Below are positions 45,536 to 55,994 of a stretch of DNA of 64,000 nt, piece after piece. Each line of letters starts with the position of its first letter. Position 1 is the first letter of the stretch. Under the pieces are notes generated by a model. It had not been told where the DNA came from. It saw only the letters and a program-made list of their open reading frames with translations, and did no database searches. The translations under genes and the position numbers were made by a program. The stretch spans positions 1-64,000 of the forward strand of contig CAVTJL010000005.1 in assembly GCA_963735065.1 (NCBI GenBank). Reading direction: 5' to 3'. The DNA is from CAVTJL01 sp963735065. GTDB taxonomy: Bacteria > Pseudomonadota > Alphaproteobacteria > Geminicoccales > Geminicoccaceae.

Positions 45536-46072
45536 ATGCTCTTCGATGGCTGGATGGCCCTCGGCCGGGTCCTGATCGTGGGCCCCTTGGCCTACGTGGC
45601 ACTCGTGCTCTTCCTGCGCGTGTCGGGCAAGCGCACGCTCACGAAGCTCAACGCGTTCGATTTCGTGGTCACGGTGGCGCTGGGCTCGACGCTGGCGACC
45701 GTCATGATGAGCAAGTCCGTGGCGCTGGCCGAGGGCCTGCTGGCGCTGGCGCTGCTCATCCTCCTCCAGTTCCTCATCACCTGGCTCTCGGTGCGCGTGC
45801 CGTGGCTCTCGGCCGCGGTCAAAAGCGAGCCCACGCTGCTCTTCCATCAGGGCCAGTTCCTGGACCGCGCGCTGCGTGAGCAGCGGGTGACGCGGGACGA
45901 GGTCCGCTCGGTCCTGCGCTCGAGCGGCGTGAGCGATGCGTCCATGGTGGACGCCGTGGTGCTCGAGACGGACGGCTCCATGAGCGTGCTGAAGGATGCC
46001 GATGGAGAGGCAGCCGAGCCCACGCTGCGCGGCGTGACGAGGCCGGAGGCGAGCCTTTTGCCCCGAGCCTGA
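45536..46072 (+). CDS. DUF421 (YetF-like) membrane protein
   Basis: About 178 residues. Three membrane segments (LIVGPLAYVALVLFLRVSGK onwards) then the cytoplasmic DUF421 domain: LNAFDFVVTVALGSTLATVM, LLFHQGQFLDRALREQRVTR and VDAVVLETDGSMSVL. Related proteins function in spore germination or envelope stress in Bacillus; the role in proteobacteria is unknown. Start has GGAGAACG upstream. Confidence 0.88.
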   Translation: MLFDGWMALGRVLIVGPLAYVALVLFLRVSGKRTLTKLNAFDFVVTVALGSTLATVMMSKSVALAEGLLALALLILLQFLITWLSVRVPWLSAAVKSEPTLLFHQGQFLDRALREQRVTRDEVRSVLRSSGVSDASMVDAVVLETDGSMSVLKDADGEAAEPTLRGVTRPEASLLPRA

Positions 46073-46239
46073 CGGCGGGCGGTGGTATAGAGGCGCCTTG
46101 ACGTCGGACGCCTGCAGGTGCCGTGGAACTCGGGACCGAAGTCCCGGTTTGAGAGGCGCCGCGACGACGAGCCCGCGACGGCGATGCTCGGCGCTCTTTT
46201 CCTGCGCGGTCAGGATCAGCCTTACAGGAGAGAAAAGGC

Positions 46240-48367
46240 ATGGCGAGCGAGTCGCGACGCGTGTGGCCGGGTAGGCCCTATCCGCTGGGTGCCACCTGGG
46301 ACGGCCGGGGCACCAACTTCGCGATCTTCTCGGCCAACGCCACGAAGATCGAGCTTTGTCTGTTCGACGAGGACGACAAGGAGATCGAGCGCATCCCGCT
46401 GCCGGAGATGACGCACGAGATCTGGCACGGCTACCTGCCCGACGCGCGGCCGGGGCAGCGCTACGGCTACCGCGCGCACGGGCCCTACGAGCCCGAAGCC
46501 GGCCACCGCTTCAACGCGAACAAGCTGCTCCTCGACCCGTACGCGAAGCAGCTCGCGGGCGAGCTGCGCTGGGACGACGCGCTCTACGGCTACCGCATCG
46601 GCGACCCGGACGAGGATCTCTCCTTCGACGAGCGCGACAGCGCGCCCTTCATGCTCAAGGGTATGGTGGTCGACACCGCCTTCACCTGGCGGGGCGAGCA
46701 GCCGACGCGGCGGCACATGCACGAGACCGTCATCTACGAGGCGCATGTCCGCGGCCTCACCATGCGCCATCCCGGACGTGCCCGAGGAGCAGCGCGGCAC
46801 CTTCGACGGGCTCGCGAGCCCGGCCATCGTCGATCACCTGAAGGACCTGGGCATCACGCGCGATCGAGCTGTTGCCGGTCCATCTGTTCCTGCACGACCG
46901 CCATCTAGTCGAGCGCGGGCTCAAGAACTATTGGGGCTACAACTCGATCGGCTTCTTTGCGCCGCATCCCGAATATGTGGGCCGGGCGGGATGGGCGAGG
47001 TCAAGACCTTCGTGCAGGTGATGCACGATGCCGGCATCGAGGTGATCTTGGACGTCGTCTACAACCACACGGCCGAGGGCAACCATCTGGGGCCGACGCT
47101 CTCCTTCCGCGGCATCGACAACGCCTCCTACTACCATCTGATGGGCGACGATCCGCGCTACTACAACGACTTCACCGGCTGCGGGAACGCGCTCGAGCTG
47201 CGCCATCCCTATGCGCTTCGCATGGTGACGGATTCGCTGCGCTACTGGGTCGAGGAGATGCGGGTCGACGGCTTCCGCTTCGATCTCGCGACCACCCTGG
47301 CGCGTGAGGACGGCACCTTCACCCAGCGCGCCAACTTCCTCGACGCCGTGGCCCAGGACCCCGTGCTGGCCTCGGTCAAGATGATCGCCGAGCCCTGGGA
47401 CATCGGCATGGGCGGCTACCAGGTGGGCGGCTTCCCGCCCGGCTGGTCGGAGTGGAACGGCCGCTACCGCGATACGGTGCGCCGCTTCTGGAAGGGCGAC
47501 GAGGGCCAGGCGGGCGACCTCGCCTCGCGCTTCTCGGGCTCGGCCGACATCTACAACCATCGCGGCCGGCGGCCCTGGGCCAGCGTCAACTTCGTCACCG
47601 CCCACGACGGCTTCTCGCTGCGCGACCTCGTCTCCTACAACGGCAAGCACAACGAGGCGAACCACGAGGACAATCGCGACGGCTCGGACGACAATCAGAG
47701 CTGGAACTGCGGTGCCGAGGGGCCGACCGAGGACGAGGGCATCAAGGCGCTGCGCCGGCGCCAGATGCGCAACCTCCTGGGCACGCTGCTGCTCTCGGAG
47801 GGCGTGCCGATGCTGCTGGGCGGCGACGAGATCGGCCGCAGCCAGGGCGGCAACAACAACACCTACTGCCAGGACAGCGAGATCGGCTGGATCGACTGGG
47901 GCGCCCGCGACGAGGAGGCCGAGGCGCTCCTGGCCTTCACCCGGCGGCTGATCGAGCTCAGGCGGGAGCATATTGTCTTCCGCCGCTCGCGCTTCTTCAC
48001 CGGCCAGACGATCCGCGGCACCGAGATCAAGGACGTGACCTGGCTCAGGCCCGACGGCGCCGAGATGGCCGAGGAGGACTGGGCCCCCGGCTGCAAGGCC
48101 ATGGCGCTGCTGCTGAGCGGCGAGAGCGGCCTCGTCCACGTCACGGAGGAGGGCGAGGCCGAGCCGGACCGGACCTTCTTCATGGTGATGAACGCGTCCG
48201 ATACCGAGATCGACTGGCAGCTTCCCGAGGGGCGCTGGGAGGCGGTCATCGACACCGCCCTGGAGGCCGGGGTGCCGGACAGGGATGAGGACGATCGCAG
48301 CGGCTCGCTGCATACCCTCGGCCGCTCCCTGACGCTGCTGGCCCGCCGCGAGGCCGAGCCCGACTGA
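46240..48367 (+). pseudogene. glgX: Glycogen debranching enzyme, three frameshifts
   Basis: A GH13 isoamylase-type enzyme that hydrolyses alpha-1,6 branches of glycogen. CBM48 N-terminus (YPLGATWDGRGTNFAIFSAN), then catalytic regions DVVYNHT, GFRFDLATTLAR (nucleophile Asp), MIAEPWDIG (acid Glu) and VTAHDGFSL. The frame changes near 46775 (after VRGLTMRHP), 46858 (before AIELLPVHLFLHDR) and 46980 (after PHPEYV), all within 210 bases and each with the protein resuming at once. Read through, about 708 residues, full length. No other glg genes are near. Either locally poor sequence or a recent knockout. Confidence 0.88.
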
Positions 48368-48539
48368 TCCCGCCGGCTCGGCTGCCGGCGCGCACAAGCC
48401 CGTGATGCGGCGGCGATCCGGGTCGACCTTGGGCCGCGAGGATGGGCATGCTCCCTGCGCTCGTAATGCGATCGTGGGGGCGTGCCCACCTGCCTTGGTG
48501 CGGGCGCGCATGACCGCGGCCAACCCAGGGAGAAAAGCC

Positions 48540-49046
48540 ATGACGACCGGACGCCCGTGCGCTGCGATGCTGGTAGGAGGGCTTCTTGCCCTGGGTGGCG
48601 GCAGCGCCTCGGCTGCGGACCTGCTCACCGCCAAGGTCCTGCCGGTCGAGGTCGCCATGAGGGCGGTGGCAACGGCGATCGAGGCTTGTGCGGCGGACGG
48701 GTATCGCGTGAGCGCCGCCATCGTCGATCGCGGCGGTGTTCTCCGGGCGCAGGCCCGCGCCGACGGAGCCGGCCCCCACACCATCGGCTCGAGCTTCAAG
48801 AAGGCCTACACGGCCAACTCCCTGGGCGTGGCGACGGCGGTGCTCGCCAACAATGTGGCGGAGCATCCGGCCATCGCCGGGCTCGCCAACATGGACGAGA
48901 GCATCCTGCTGCTCGCCGGCGGCGTGCCCATCAAGGCCGGCGACGAGGTGATCGGCGGCATCGGCGTCGGCGGCGCTCCCGGTGGCGACAAGGACGAGGC
49001 CTGCGCCGTCAAGGCGCTCGACGCCATCGCCGAGGCGCTTCAATAG
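48540..49046 (+). CDS. Exported GlcG/HbpS-family (heme-binding-like) protein
   Basis: About 168 residues. Signal peptide (AAMLVGGLLALGGGSASA) then the GlcG/HbpS (DUF336) domain: VAMRAVATAIEACAADGYRV, AAIVDRGGVLRAQARADGA, SSFKKAYTANSLG, and the C-terminal GGIGVGGAPGGDKDEACA. Family members bind heme or cobalamin-like ligands or are of unknown function. Start ATG 48540 has GGGAG eight bases upstream. A strong terminator follows. Confidence 0.88.
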   Translation: MTTGRPCAAMLVGGLLALGGGSASAADLLTAKVLPVEVAMRAVATAIEACAADGYRVSAAIVDRGGVLRAQARADGAGPHTIGSSFKKAYTANSLGVATAVLANNVAEHPAIAGLANMDESILLLAGGVPIKAGDEVIGGIGVGGAPGGDKDEACAVKALDAIAEALQ

Positions 49047-49148
49047 GGGCAGCGCCAACCGCCGGCCCTGCGGCCGAGCCAGCTCAAGCACGTCATCCGC
49101 ACCCTCCTGGTCCGTCGAGACCATGAGGTGGGGGCGGGAGAAAAGGCG

Positions 49149-49178
49149 AGGGCCCGGCCGTGTCTATGGCCGGGCCCT
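49149..49178. terminator. Bidirectional hairpin terminator
   Basis: Arms AGGGCCCGGCC and GGCCGGGCCCT (11 bases, perfect) around an 8-base loop, between the stops of convergent genes. On the plus strand TTCC follows; U-tract is weak, as is usual at this GC. Confidence 0.75.
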
Positions 49179-49201
49179 TCCTCACGTCATGCCGATGCTG
49201 T

Positions 49202-50110
49202 CTAGATGAGCTCGCTCTCGCGCAGGCTCGACAGGCTGGGCGTGCCGAGGGCACCGCCGATGATGGCCGCGATGGCGCCGAGGATCAGGGCTGCCGCACC
49301 CCAAAGGGAGCCCGAGGAAACGGCGCTCGCCGTGTTGTCGGCCGCCTCCTTGGCGGTCGCCACCGCCTCATCCTTGGCGGCCGTCACCTTCTGCTCGAAC
49401 TCCTGCAGCCGCTGCTGCGCCTCCTCCTGGCTGATCCCCGCCTGCTGGGCGATCAGCGACGTCGCCTGCTGCTTGGCCTGGTCGACATTGCCGCTGCCCA
49501 TCGCGATGTCACGCAGGTCGGCGAGGAGCTGCCGCTTGGCCTGATCGGGGCCCGGCTGCTGGCTCTGCGGCCTGAGGAGCGCCTCGGCCTGGCGCTCGAG
49601 GTTGGCGGTCGAGAGGCCCGTCTGGCTTGCGACCTCGGGTGCCGCCTGGCTGATGCCCTGGCCCGCCGCCGAGATGGCGTTGCCGACCATGTGATAGGCG
49701 CCGCCCAGGATCCCGCCGACGGCGCTGGTCAGGAGGTAGACCGTGACGAGCAGGGTGATGGCCCAGCTCAGCAGGCCGTGCAGGGCGCCGTCGAGGCGCA
49801 CGGGAATGCCGGCCAGCCGTGCTGCGACGTAGGCGCCGGCGATCGTCGCGATCAGGCTGCTCACGAGCCACCAGATGCCGCCGCCGACGCTCAGGCTCGA
49901 CGCCGAGGGCACGCCTGCGGCACCCGCGCCGACGTCGATCGTCGAGAGACCGATGCCGAGGCCGATCATCATCAGGACGAGCTGCACGGCGATCGCGAGC
50001 GCCACGCCAGCGAGCGCAGCACCCCATGATATTCGCCGCCAGGGCATCGTCGTCGGTGGCCGGGCGGGGGCGGTGCGTCCTTCCCGGTAAGATGCTGTCG
50101 AGGTGGCCAT
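49202..50110 (-). CDS. Membrane protein with long alpha-helical domain
   Basis: About 302 residues, family not named with confidence. Four membrane segments near residues 27-52, 75-100, 112-140 and 270-292. Between them is a Gln/Ala-rich helical stretch (LERQAEALLRPQSQQPGPDQ and EEAQQRLQEFEQKVTAAKDE) that should form a coiled coil. WRRISWGAALAGVALAIAVQ at the N-terminus recalls the PhnA-like/TIGR-type membrane proteins found in alphaproteobacteria. Start ATG 50110 has GGAGAAG about nine bases upstream; the frame is open to 50143. Confidence 0.75.
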   Translation of the reverse strand: MATSTASYREGRTAPARPPTTMPWRRISWGAALAGVALAIAVQLVLMMIGLGIGLSTIDVGAGAAGVPSASSLSVGGGIWWLVSSLIATIAGAYVAARLAGIPVRLDGALHGLLSWAITLLVTVYLLTSAVGGILGGAYHMVGNAISAAGQGISQAAPEVASQTGLSTANLERQAEALLRPQSQQPGPDQAKRQLLADLRDIAMGSGNVDQAKQQATSLIAQQAGISQEEAQQRLQEFEQKVTAAKDEAVATAKEAADNTASAVSSGSLWGAAALILGAIAAIIGGALGTPSLSSLRESELI

Positions 50111-50281
50111 GGCCCGCTTCTCCGTTCTTATTGGATGCCCCATGGAGGGGCCAATTTCACAGAACGCGTGGCGGCTCGGGGTGTTCCGATATTCCGGCAG
50201 CTCGCCCTTCCTGGCACGACCGGCTGCTCGGGGCGCGTCAGGGACGGCCGGGCATGTTTCAGAGCGCCGATGAAGCCTCGC

Positions 50282-50899
50282 TCAGCCGCGCTCAAGGTCG
50301 AGGTAGGAGCAGAGCATCGGCCAAGGCACCGGCATAGGCCTCGCTCGGCAGGGCTGGGCGCCCGAGAAGCGCAATCCCACCTGTAGCGACGTCACGATCA
50401 GCTCGCCGGCCAGGGCCCTGGCCGCCTCGGATGCGCCGGGCAGCGCCTCCCGCATGAAGGCCTCGACGGCGGTGGCCGCCGACGCCCGTGCCTCTTGTGC
50501 CTCGGGCGCGTCGCGATAGAGGGGGGCCGCATCGCCGAGCGCCACGCGCATCAGGGCCTCGTCGCATTCCGAGCGGACGAAGGCATGGACCAGGGCGCGC
50601 AGCCGCTCGAGCGGCGGCCTTGCGCCGTCCTCGAGGATGCCGCGCATCAACTCGCTCGTCTGCCGCCACTCGTCGCTCTGCAGGCGGAAGAGGATCGCCG
50701 CCTTGTTCGGGAAATACTGGTAGAGCGAGCCGACGCTGACGCCCGCCTTCTCGGCCACTCGGGCCGTCGTGAAGCGCTGGGCGCCCTCCTTCGCCAGAAC
50801 CTGAGCCGCCGCCTCCAGGACGGCCGCCACGAGCCCTGCCGAGCGCGCCTGCTTGGGCTGCTTGCGCGAGGAGATGCGGGGGCTTGGTCGATCGGTCAC
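50282..50899 (-). CDS. TetR-family regulator
   Basis: About 205 residues. HTH reads FTTARVAEKAGVSVGSLYQY then FPNKAAILF; the rest is the helical ligand domain. GTG 50899 is chosen as the start of TDRPSPRISSRKQ; no ATG is nearby. Near the C-terminus the frame reads QPCRARPMPVPWPM where PALPSEAYAGALADAL in another frame is the expected family sequence, so two compensating one-base errors or mutations lie between about 50300 and 50365. An inverted repeat starts 14 bases upstream. Divergent from the cyclase gene. Confidence 0.88.
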   Translation of the reverse strand: MTDRPSPRISSRKQPKQARSAGLVAAVLEAAAQVLAKEGAQRFTTARVAEKAGVSVGSLYQYFPNKAAILFRLQSDEWRQTSELMRGILEDGARPPLERLRALVHAFVRSECDEALMRVALGDAAPLYRDAPEAQEARASAATAVEAFMREALPGASEAARALAGELIVTSLQVGLRFSGAQPCRARPMPVPWPMLCSYLDLERG

Positions 50900-50912
50900 G
50901 GCGCGGCGCTGC

Positions 50913-50947
50913 AATGCGACTAGGGGACCTGACGAACTAATCGTATT
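50913..50947. promoter_or_regulatory. Inverted repeat AATGCGA-N21-TCGTATT upstream of tetR
   Basis: Closely resembles the repeat at 52304-52338, with the same 21-base spacing and a related core. Probably a TetR operator governing its own gene and perhaps the divergent cyclase. Confidence 0.55.
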
Positions 50948-51124
50948 TTCCGGGCCGCCGCAAGGAGAGGCCTGCCCGGCACCAGAGACCTGCATGATGA
51001 CACGGACCCTCGAGCCAAGCCCGATCCGCGAGCGCCCGGAGGCCGAGCCGCGAGACGGCGTCTTCGCCGCCATGAGCGAGGCCTGGTCGCGTCCGCCCTG
51101 AGCGGAGGCAGCGATCGCGACCTC

Positions 51125-52318
51125 GTGGCGCTTCTCGGCAGGATGCTGGTTGCCGCCGGCATCGACATCGCCGGCATCGAGATCGCCTGCGATGCGGTCG
51201 ATCCGGAGCGGGCCCAGCACTTCCTCCGCTGGCGGTGGGATGCCGGCGGGAGGGAAGGGGAGCTCCTCGCCCAGGACCTCTTCATGACCATGCTCCAGGG
51301 CGGCCTGCCGACGCTCCGCCTCGACGCCGACGGCGAGGCGTTCGCCCGCGTCAGGCGAAGCGGGGCGACGGATGCCCTGGCCTTCGCCAGCCATCTGGAG
51401 CCCGACGCGACGCTGGGCTTCTTCGACGACGTGATGACCCTCTTCGTCACCGGCCGGCGGGGCGGCTTCAGGCCGGCCGAGATCGACCTCCTGCATCGCG
51501 TGACGCCGGTCTTCGCGCTGGCGCTTGGCGCCCGGCTCAATGCCGACGCGGCACGGGTGCTGCTGCGGACCTATCTCGGCCAGGGCGCCGCGACCGCGCT
51601 GCTCGACGGCCGCGTGCATCTGGGCGAGGTCGAGACGATCCGGGCCGTGGTCATCTATTGCGACCTTGCGGGCTTCACCGCCCTCACCGAGCTCCTGGAC
51701 GCCGCAACATTGGTGGCGATGCTGAACCTCTTCTTCGAGACCGTCACGCGGCCCGTGGCGCGCGCGGGCGGGCAGGTCTCGGGCCATGTGGGCGACGCCG
51801 TCGTCATGTACTTCCCGATCCCGGACGGCGAGAGCGAGCGCGCCGTCTGCGCAGGCGCGGTGAAGGCCGGCCTCGAAGGGCTCGAGGCCCTGGCGTCGCC
51901 GAGCGCTGCCGGTTTCCGCGGGCCGGCCGCACCCCTTCATGCCCGGGTGGGGATCGACCTGGGCCCGGTCGTGCACGGCAATATCGGCTCGGCGGGCCGG
52001 TTCTCGTTCACCATCATCGGCACGCCGGTGAACCGCGCGGCCCGCCTGCAGGCGCTGGCCAAGGACCTGGGTGCCGTGGTGCTGACGACGGCCGCTCTGG
52101 CGGAGGCGGCGGGCGTGCGCTGGCGCGGCGTCGGCAGGCACCGGCTGAGAGGCCTCGAGAAAGCCCGTCGACCTCGATGGCGTTGCCAGAATCTGAGGCG
52201 CATCGCCCAAAGGCACCGCCGAGCCTCCAGCCGGGCGACCGTCCCGGCCGAGATTTTCCTGTTTTTTCAGCTCCCTGGTGGTGTCGTCGTGGCACGGCGC
52301 GGCAATGCGAATGGATAA
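51125..52318 (+). CDS. Class III adenylate/guanylate cyclase, frameshifted at both ends
   Basis: About 397 residues as an open frame from GTG 51125. The N-terminal 165 residues are a sensory-like region; the cyclase domain follows with the first metal Asp in VVIYCDLAGFTALTEL, the second in HVGDAVVMYF, and GIDLGPVVHGNIG. Two errors are likely. An ATG at 50995 opens MTRTLEPSPIRERPEAEPRD in another frame and reaches this one near 51090. At 52160 an extra A (GAGAAAGCCC) diverts the end; without it the protein finishes EKPVDLDGVARI at TGA 52194-52196, as relatives do. Makes a cyclic nucleotide; signal unknown. Confidence 0.82.
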   Translation: MALLGRMLVAAGIDIAGIEIACDAVDPERAQHFLRWRWDAGGREGELLAQDLFMTMLQGGLPTLRLDADGEAFARVRRSGATDALAFASHLEPDATLGFFDDVMTLFVTGRRGGFRPAEIDLLHRVTPVFALALGARLNADAARVLLRTYLGQGAATALLDGRVHLGEVETIRAVVIYCDLAGFTALTELLDAATLVAMLNLFFETVTRPVARAGGQVSGHVGDAVVMYFPIPDGESERAVCAGAVKAGLEGLEALASPSAAGFRGPAAPLHARVGIDLGPVVHGNIGSAGRFSFTIIGTPVNRAARLQALAKDLGAVVLTTAALAEAAGVRWRGVGRHRLRGLEKARRPRWRCQNLRRIAQRHRRASSRATVPAEIFLFFQLPGGVVVARRGNANG

Positions 52319-52338
52319 TGCGACGAATCAATCGCATT
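52304..52338. promoter_or_regulatory. Inverted repeat AATGCGA-N21-TCGCATT upstream of methyltransferase
   Basis: Second copy of the tetR-proximal motif, 47 bases before the methyltransferase start. A nested tighter dyad, AATGCGA-N8-TCGCATT (52317-52338), is also perfect. Confidence 0.55.
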
Positions 52339-52384
52339 TTCTGGTTGGGCGCTGGGACGCGCTTCACCGACCCCGGAGACTCCG

Positions 52385-53041
52385 ATGACCACCCTGAGCA
52401 CCGATCCGCTCGCATCTCTCCTCGATCGCCTGTTCGCCGAGGCCGACGCGGCGTCGCCGGCGTCGAGCCCGGCGCTGGCCGATCTCTCCGCAGAGCAGCG
52501 GGAGCGCATGATGCGGAGCAAGACCGACTATCGCGACCTCTACGGCCGCCTGAAGGACCTCCCGCTCGCGGTCTCGCGCGAGACCGGCACGCTGCTCTAC
52601 ATGCTGGCGCGCGGCTGCGCAGCCAGGACGATCGTCGAGTTCGGGACGTCGTTCGGCATCTCGACGCTGCACCTCGCAGCAGCCTTGCGCGACAATGGCG
52701 GCGGCCGCCTGATCACCTGCGAGTTCGAGCCCTCGAAGGTGGCCCGGGCGCAGGCGAACCTCACGGCCAGCAGGCTCGCCGCCCTCACGAGGCCGGCGCG
52801 GGGACGCGCTCGAGACGCTGGGCATCGATCGCCCGACAGCACCTGCTGAAGCTCGACGCGCAAGGCGCTCTACCCCGAAATTCTGGGTCTCCTGGAGAGC
52901 CGGCTCAGGCCCGGCGCCTTCGTCGTTGCCGACAATGCGGACTTCAGCCCCGACTACCTGGCGCGTGTCCGCTCGCCCGCCGGCGGCTATCTCTCGACGC
53001 CCTTCGCGGAGGACGTCGAGCTGTCCATGCGGCTCGGGTAG
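52385..53041 (+). pseudogene. SAM-dependent O-methyltransferase, broken
   Basis: The first 130 residues are clear: SRETGTLLYMLARGCAARTI, the SAM loop VEFGTSFGISTLHLAAAL, and LITCEFEPSKVARAQANL. After about 52790 the protein is scattered over frames: GDALETLGID, then ALYPEILGLLESRLRPGAFV and VADNADFSPDYLARVRSP, finishing ELSMRLG at TAG 53039-53041. The catalytic-loop segment between these parts seems shortened. Literal frame ends at 52849. Read through, about 218 residues, near normal. Probably regulated with tetR through the shared inverted repeat. Confidence 0.75.
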
Positions 53042-53236
53042 GAGGCCGCCGACCGTCTGCTCCATCCGGGCGAGCCTCGATCACGGTGAGTTTGATCGCG
53101 AGAATTGGTCAGGCCACCTTGCCATCCGGCCGGAGTTTGATATGGACTCACTCGTAGAGTTCCAGAGGCCAAGCTGGTGGCCGGCTCAGCGCTCCAAGAG
53201 CGGCCGCGACAACAACCGGCGGGAGGGAGGCTAAGC

Positions 53237-54370
53237 ATGCCCGTGATGGCAAACGGCGTGACGAGACGAAGGATCCTGCAGGCGGGAGCAGGCTTGGCGG
53301 TGAGCGCCCCGGCGCTGTTGCGCCTGAGCCGGCCGGCGCTGGCGGCGGCGAGCGCCGACATTCCCGAGAAGCTGATCAAGGACGCTCAAGAAGAAGGCGC
53401 CATCAGTTACTATCACAACTCGGATATCAGCACGACTGCCAAGTGGACCGCGGCATTCTCGAAGAAATATAACATCGAGATGAAGAACATGCGGATGCCG
53501 AGCTATCCGCTGTTCGATCGATGGCTGAACGAGGAACGGATCGGGCGCCACATGGCCGACCTGATCCAGATTACCGACCCGACGCTCCTGAGCTACGCCA
53601 ACAAGCAGGGCTTCGTGGCCGAGTATGTGCGCCGGCGGCGCCAACATCCCGGCCGATCTCCAGGAGGAGGGCGTCTGGTACGGGCTGTTCACCGATGCCA
53701 TGGGCATCGGCTACAACCACAGCAAGGTGTCGCCAGAGGAAGAGAAGCTCATCGAGACGGGCGGCTGGGATGCCCTGACCGATCCGCGCTGGAAGGGCCG
53801 CTTCGGCACGGCGACACCCGCCTCGGGCGGCAGCTCTTATGCCTTCTGCTACATGTTCCTGGTCACGCTGCGCGACCAGTACGGCCCGGCCTTCTTCAAG
53901 AAGGAGGCGGCGAACAAGCCCGACATCTATGCGAGCAAGGCGCGCTGTTCGAGCGGCTGGCGGCCGGCGAGTACGCGCTCATGGACCAGGGCTCGGTCAA
54001 CTCGCTCAGCACCTATTATCTGAAGGGTGCGCCGATCCGCTGGTCCTACCCGGCGCCGACGCCGATCGCGATGACCTCCCAGTCGGTCTGCAAGCACGCG
54101 CCGCACCCCACTGTGGCACGAAGGTGCCGGCCATGCCCAGCACGCACCGAGGACGAGGCCGATGATGGCAAGAAAGATCCAGCTTGCTCGTCATGCTGAG
54201 GGTCTCCCCGAGGGCGCCAGGACTGGTACGCGGAGGACTGGTTCCACGGGCCGACGAGCTCTACACGGCTATCTGAAGGATCGAGTTGCGAGAAGAAGCG
54301 GTATCGCGAGTGGAACGCGATTTGGTATCAGGGCGGTGCAAGGGCTGATCGTGGGCGGGGGGGGGCATGA
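53237..54370 (+). pseudogene. ABC importer substrate-binding protein, several frameshifts
   Basis: Start ATG 53237 follows GGGAGGGAGG. A signal with twin arginine (RRRILQAGAGLAVSAPALLR) precedes a family-1 solute-binding protein: LIKDAQEEGAISYYHNSDIS, WLNEERIGRHMADLIQITDP. Frame changes near 53628 (then EGVWYGLFTDAMGIGYNHSK), 53943 (then FERLAAGEYALMDQGSVNSL) and after 54090; the C-terminus (RYREWNAIWYQGG) ends at TGA 54368-54370, overlapping the permease start. Ferric or polyamine/thiamine-type importers have this order. Not functional as written. Confidence 0.78.
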
Positions 54371-55990
54371 CGCGGGTGATCTGCTGGTTTCTGGGCGGTG
54401 CTCGTGTGTGTGCTCGCCGGCTTCGTTCATCCGCTCGGACGGGGAGCTCGTGATGCCAGTCGACTTACGCTCGAGAAGCTGAGGCTGTTACAAGACGCTT
54501 CCCTACTCAAGACGCTGCTTGACGCTCATCATCGCCGGTGCCGTGGCCCTGCTGGCCACGGTGCTGGGCGTCGTGCTGGCCTGGCTCACAGCCGTACCGA
54601 CCTGCCCGCCAAGGGGACGATGGAGACTTGCATCATCGCCCCCCTCTTTCTTTCGCCCTTCATCGGCGCCATCGCCTGGCTGATCCTGGGCTCGGCGTGG
54701 GTGGGCCTCCTCAACGTCATCGCAGCGGAGCTTCTGGGGACGCAAGGGCCGGTGATCGACGTCGCCACGCCCACCGGCATCGTCCTGATCATGGCGCTCT
54801 ATTTCGTGCCTATGCCTATCTCACGTCGCCGCGGCGCTGCGGAACATGGACCCGGCGATGGAGGAGGCCTCTTACCTCAACGGCTCGGGTGTGCTGGGCA
54901 CGGCGCTCCGGATCACCCTGCAGGTCGTGCGTCCTCCTTGATCTCGGCACTCTTCTTCATCTTCGTTCTGGACTGCGGCACCTTTGCCGTGCCGGCGTGC
55001 TGGACCGCAGCTCGCAGATCCGCTTCCTCGCCGTCGACATCTTCCAGGCCAGCGCCACTACCCGATCGATTACGGCACGTAGGCCGCGATCGGCACGCTG
55101 CTCTTCTGCATCTAGGTGCTGGGCATCGCCGCCTATCGCTTCGCCTAGCGCGCCGCGCAGCGCTTCGTCAAGGTCACCGCGCGCGGCTACCGCATCCGGC
55201 TAGTGCGGCTGAGGATCTGGAAGAGGCCGGTCGTAGGCCTCGTGGCGCTCACGTGCTTTCTAGATCGTCCTTCCCTACCTGGCCCTGCTCTACGCCCCTT
55301 CGCGCCGCCGGGCAGCGATCCGCTCGCACCAAGCTCTCGATCGCTTCCGCGCGCTCGGTCCTCACCGCGACCGAGGTGGCGGGCGCACCTGGAACACCAT
55401 CGAGGTGGGCCTGATCACCCCACCTTGTGCGTGGCGCTGGGTCTTCTCGTCGCCTATGCGGTGCGCCGGATGCGCGTGCGCGGCAGCAGGGCGCTCGACT
55501 ATGTGACGATGTTCTCGATCGCGGTGCCGGGCATCGTCTTCGGCACGGGCGTCTTTTGGACCTACGTGCTCACCCGCTCTACGGCACGATCTGGGTCCTG
55601 ATCATCGCTTTTCTCGCCTCCTACATCCCCTTCGCCTACCGCATCTCGGACACGGCGCTGCTGCAGATCGACCGCTCGCTCGAGGAGGCCTCGGCGCTGT
55701 GCGGCGCCGGGCATCTGCGCACGATCGGCAAGATCACGCTGCAGCTGGCCAAGCCCGCGATGCTCTCGGCCTGGGTCATGGTCTTCATCTTCTCGGTGCG
55801 CGAGATCAGCGCGGCCATCCTCCTGACCTCGTCCGACAACGTCGTCCTGTCCGTGCTCTCCTACAATTATCTCGACTATGGCGACGTGCCGAAGGCGGCC
55901 GTGGTGGGCCTTCTGCAGACGGTGCTGCTGGTCGTCGGCGTGGTCGCCGGGCGGCTGATCTTCCGCGTCCAGCTTTCAAAGCAAGTGTGA
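54367..55990 (+). pseudogene. ABC importer permease, multiply broken
   Basis: Two fused permease halves of the FbpB/ThiP/AfuB kind, recognisable only across many frames: AVALLATVLGVVLAW, then APLFLSPFIGAIAWLILGSA, LRNMDPAMEEASYLNGSG, SSLISALFFIFVLDCGTF, and in the second half YVTMFSIAVPGIVFGTGVFW and SLEEASALCGAGHLRTIGKI (EAA loop). Two amber codons interrupt one frame near 55111 and 55147, and at least six shifts are needed to read through. Only the last 145 residues (to 55990) are undisturbed. Confidence 0.75.
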
Positions 55991-55994
55991 GCCC

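Noticed and set aside
46937..48799. Minus-strand open frame of 620 residues opposite glgX
   Set aside because: The plus strand has all GH13 catalytic motifs; this is its shadow.
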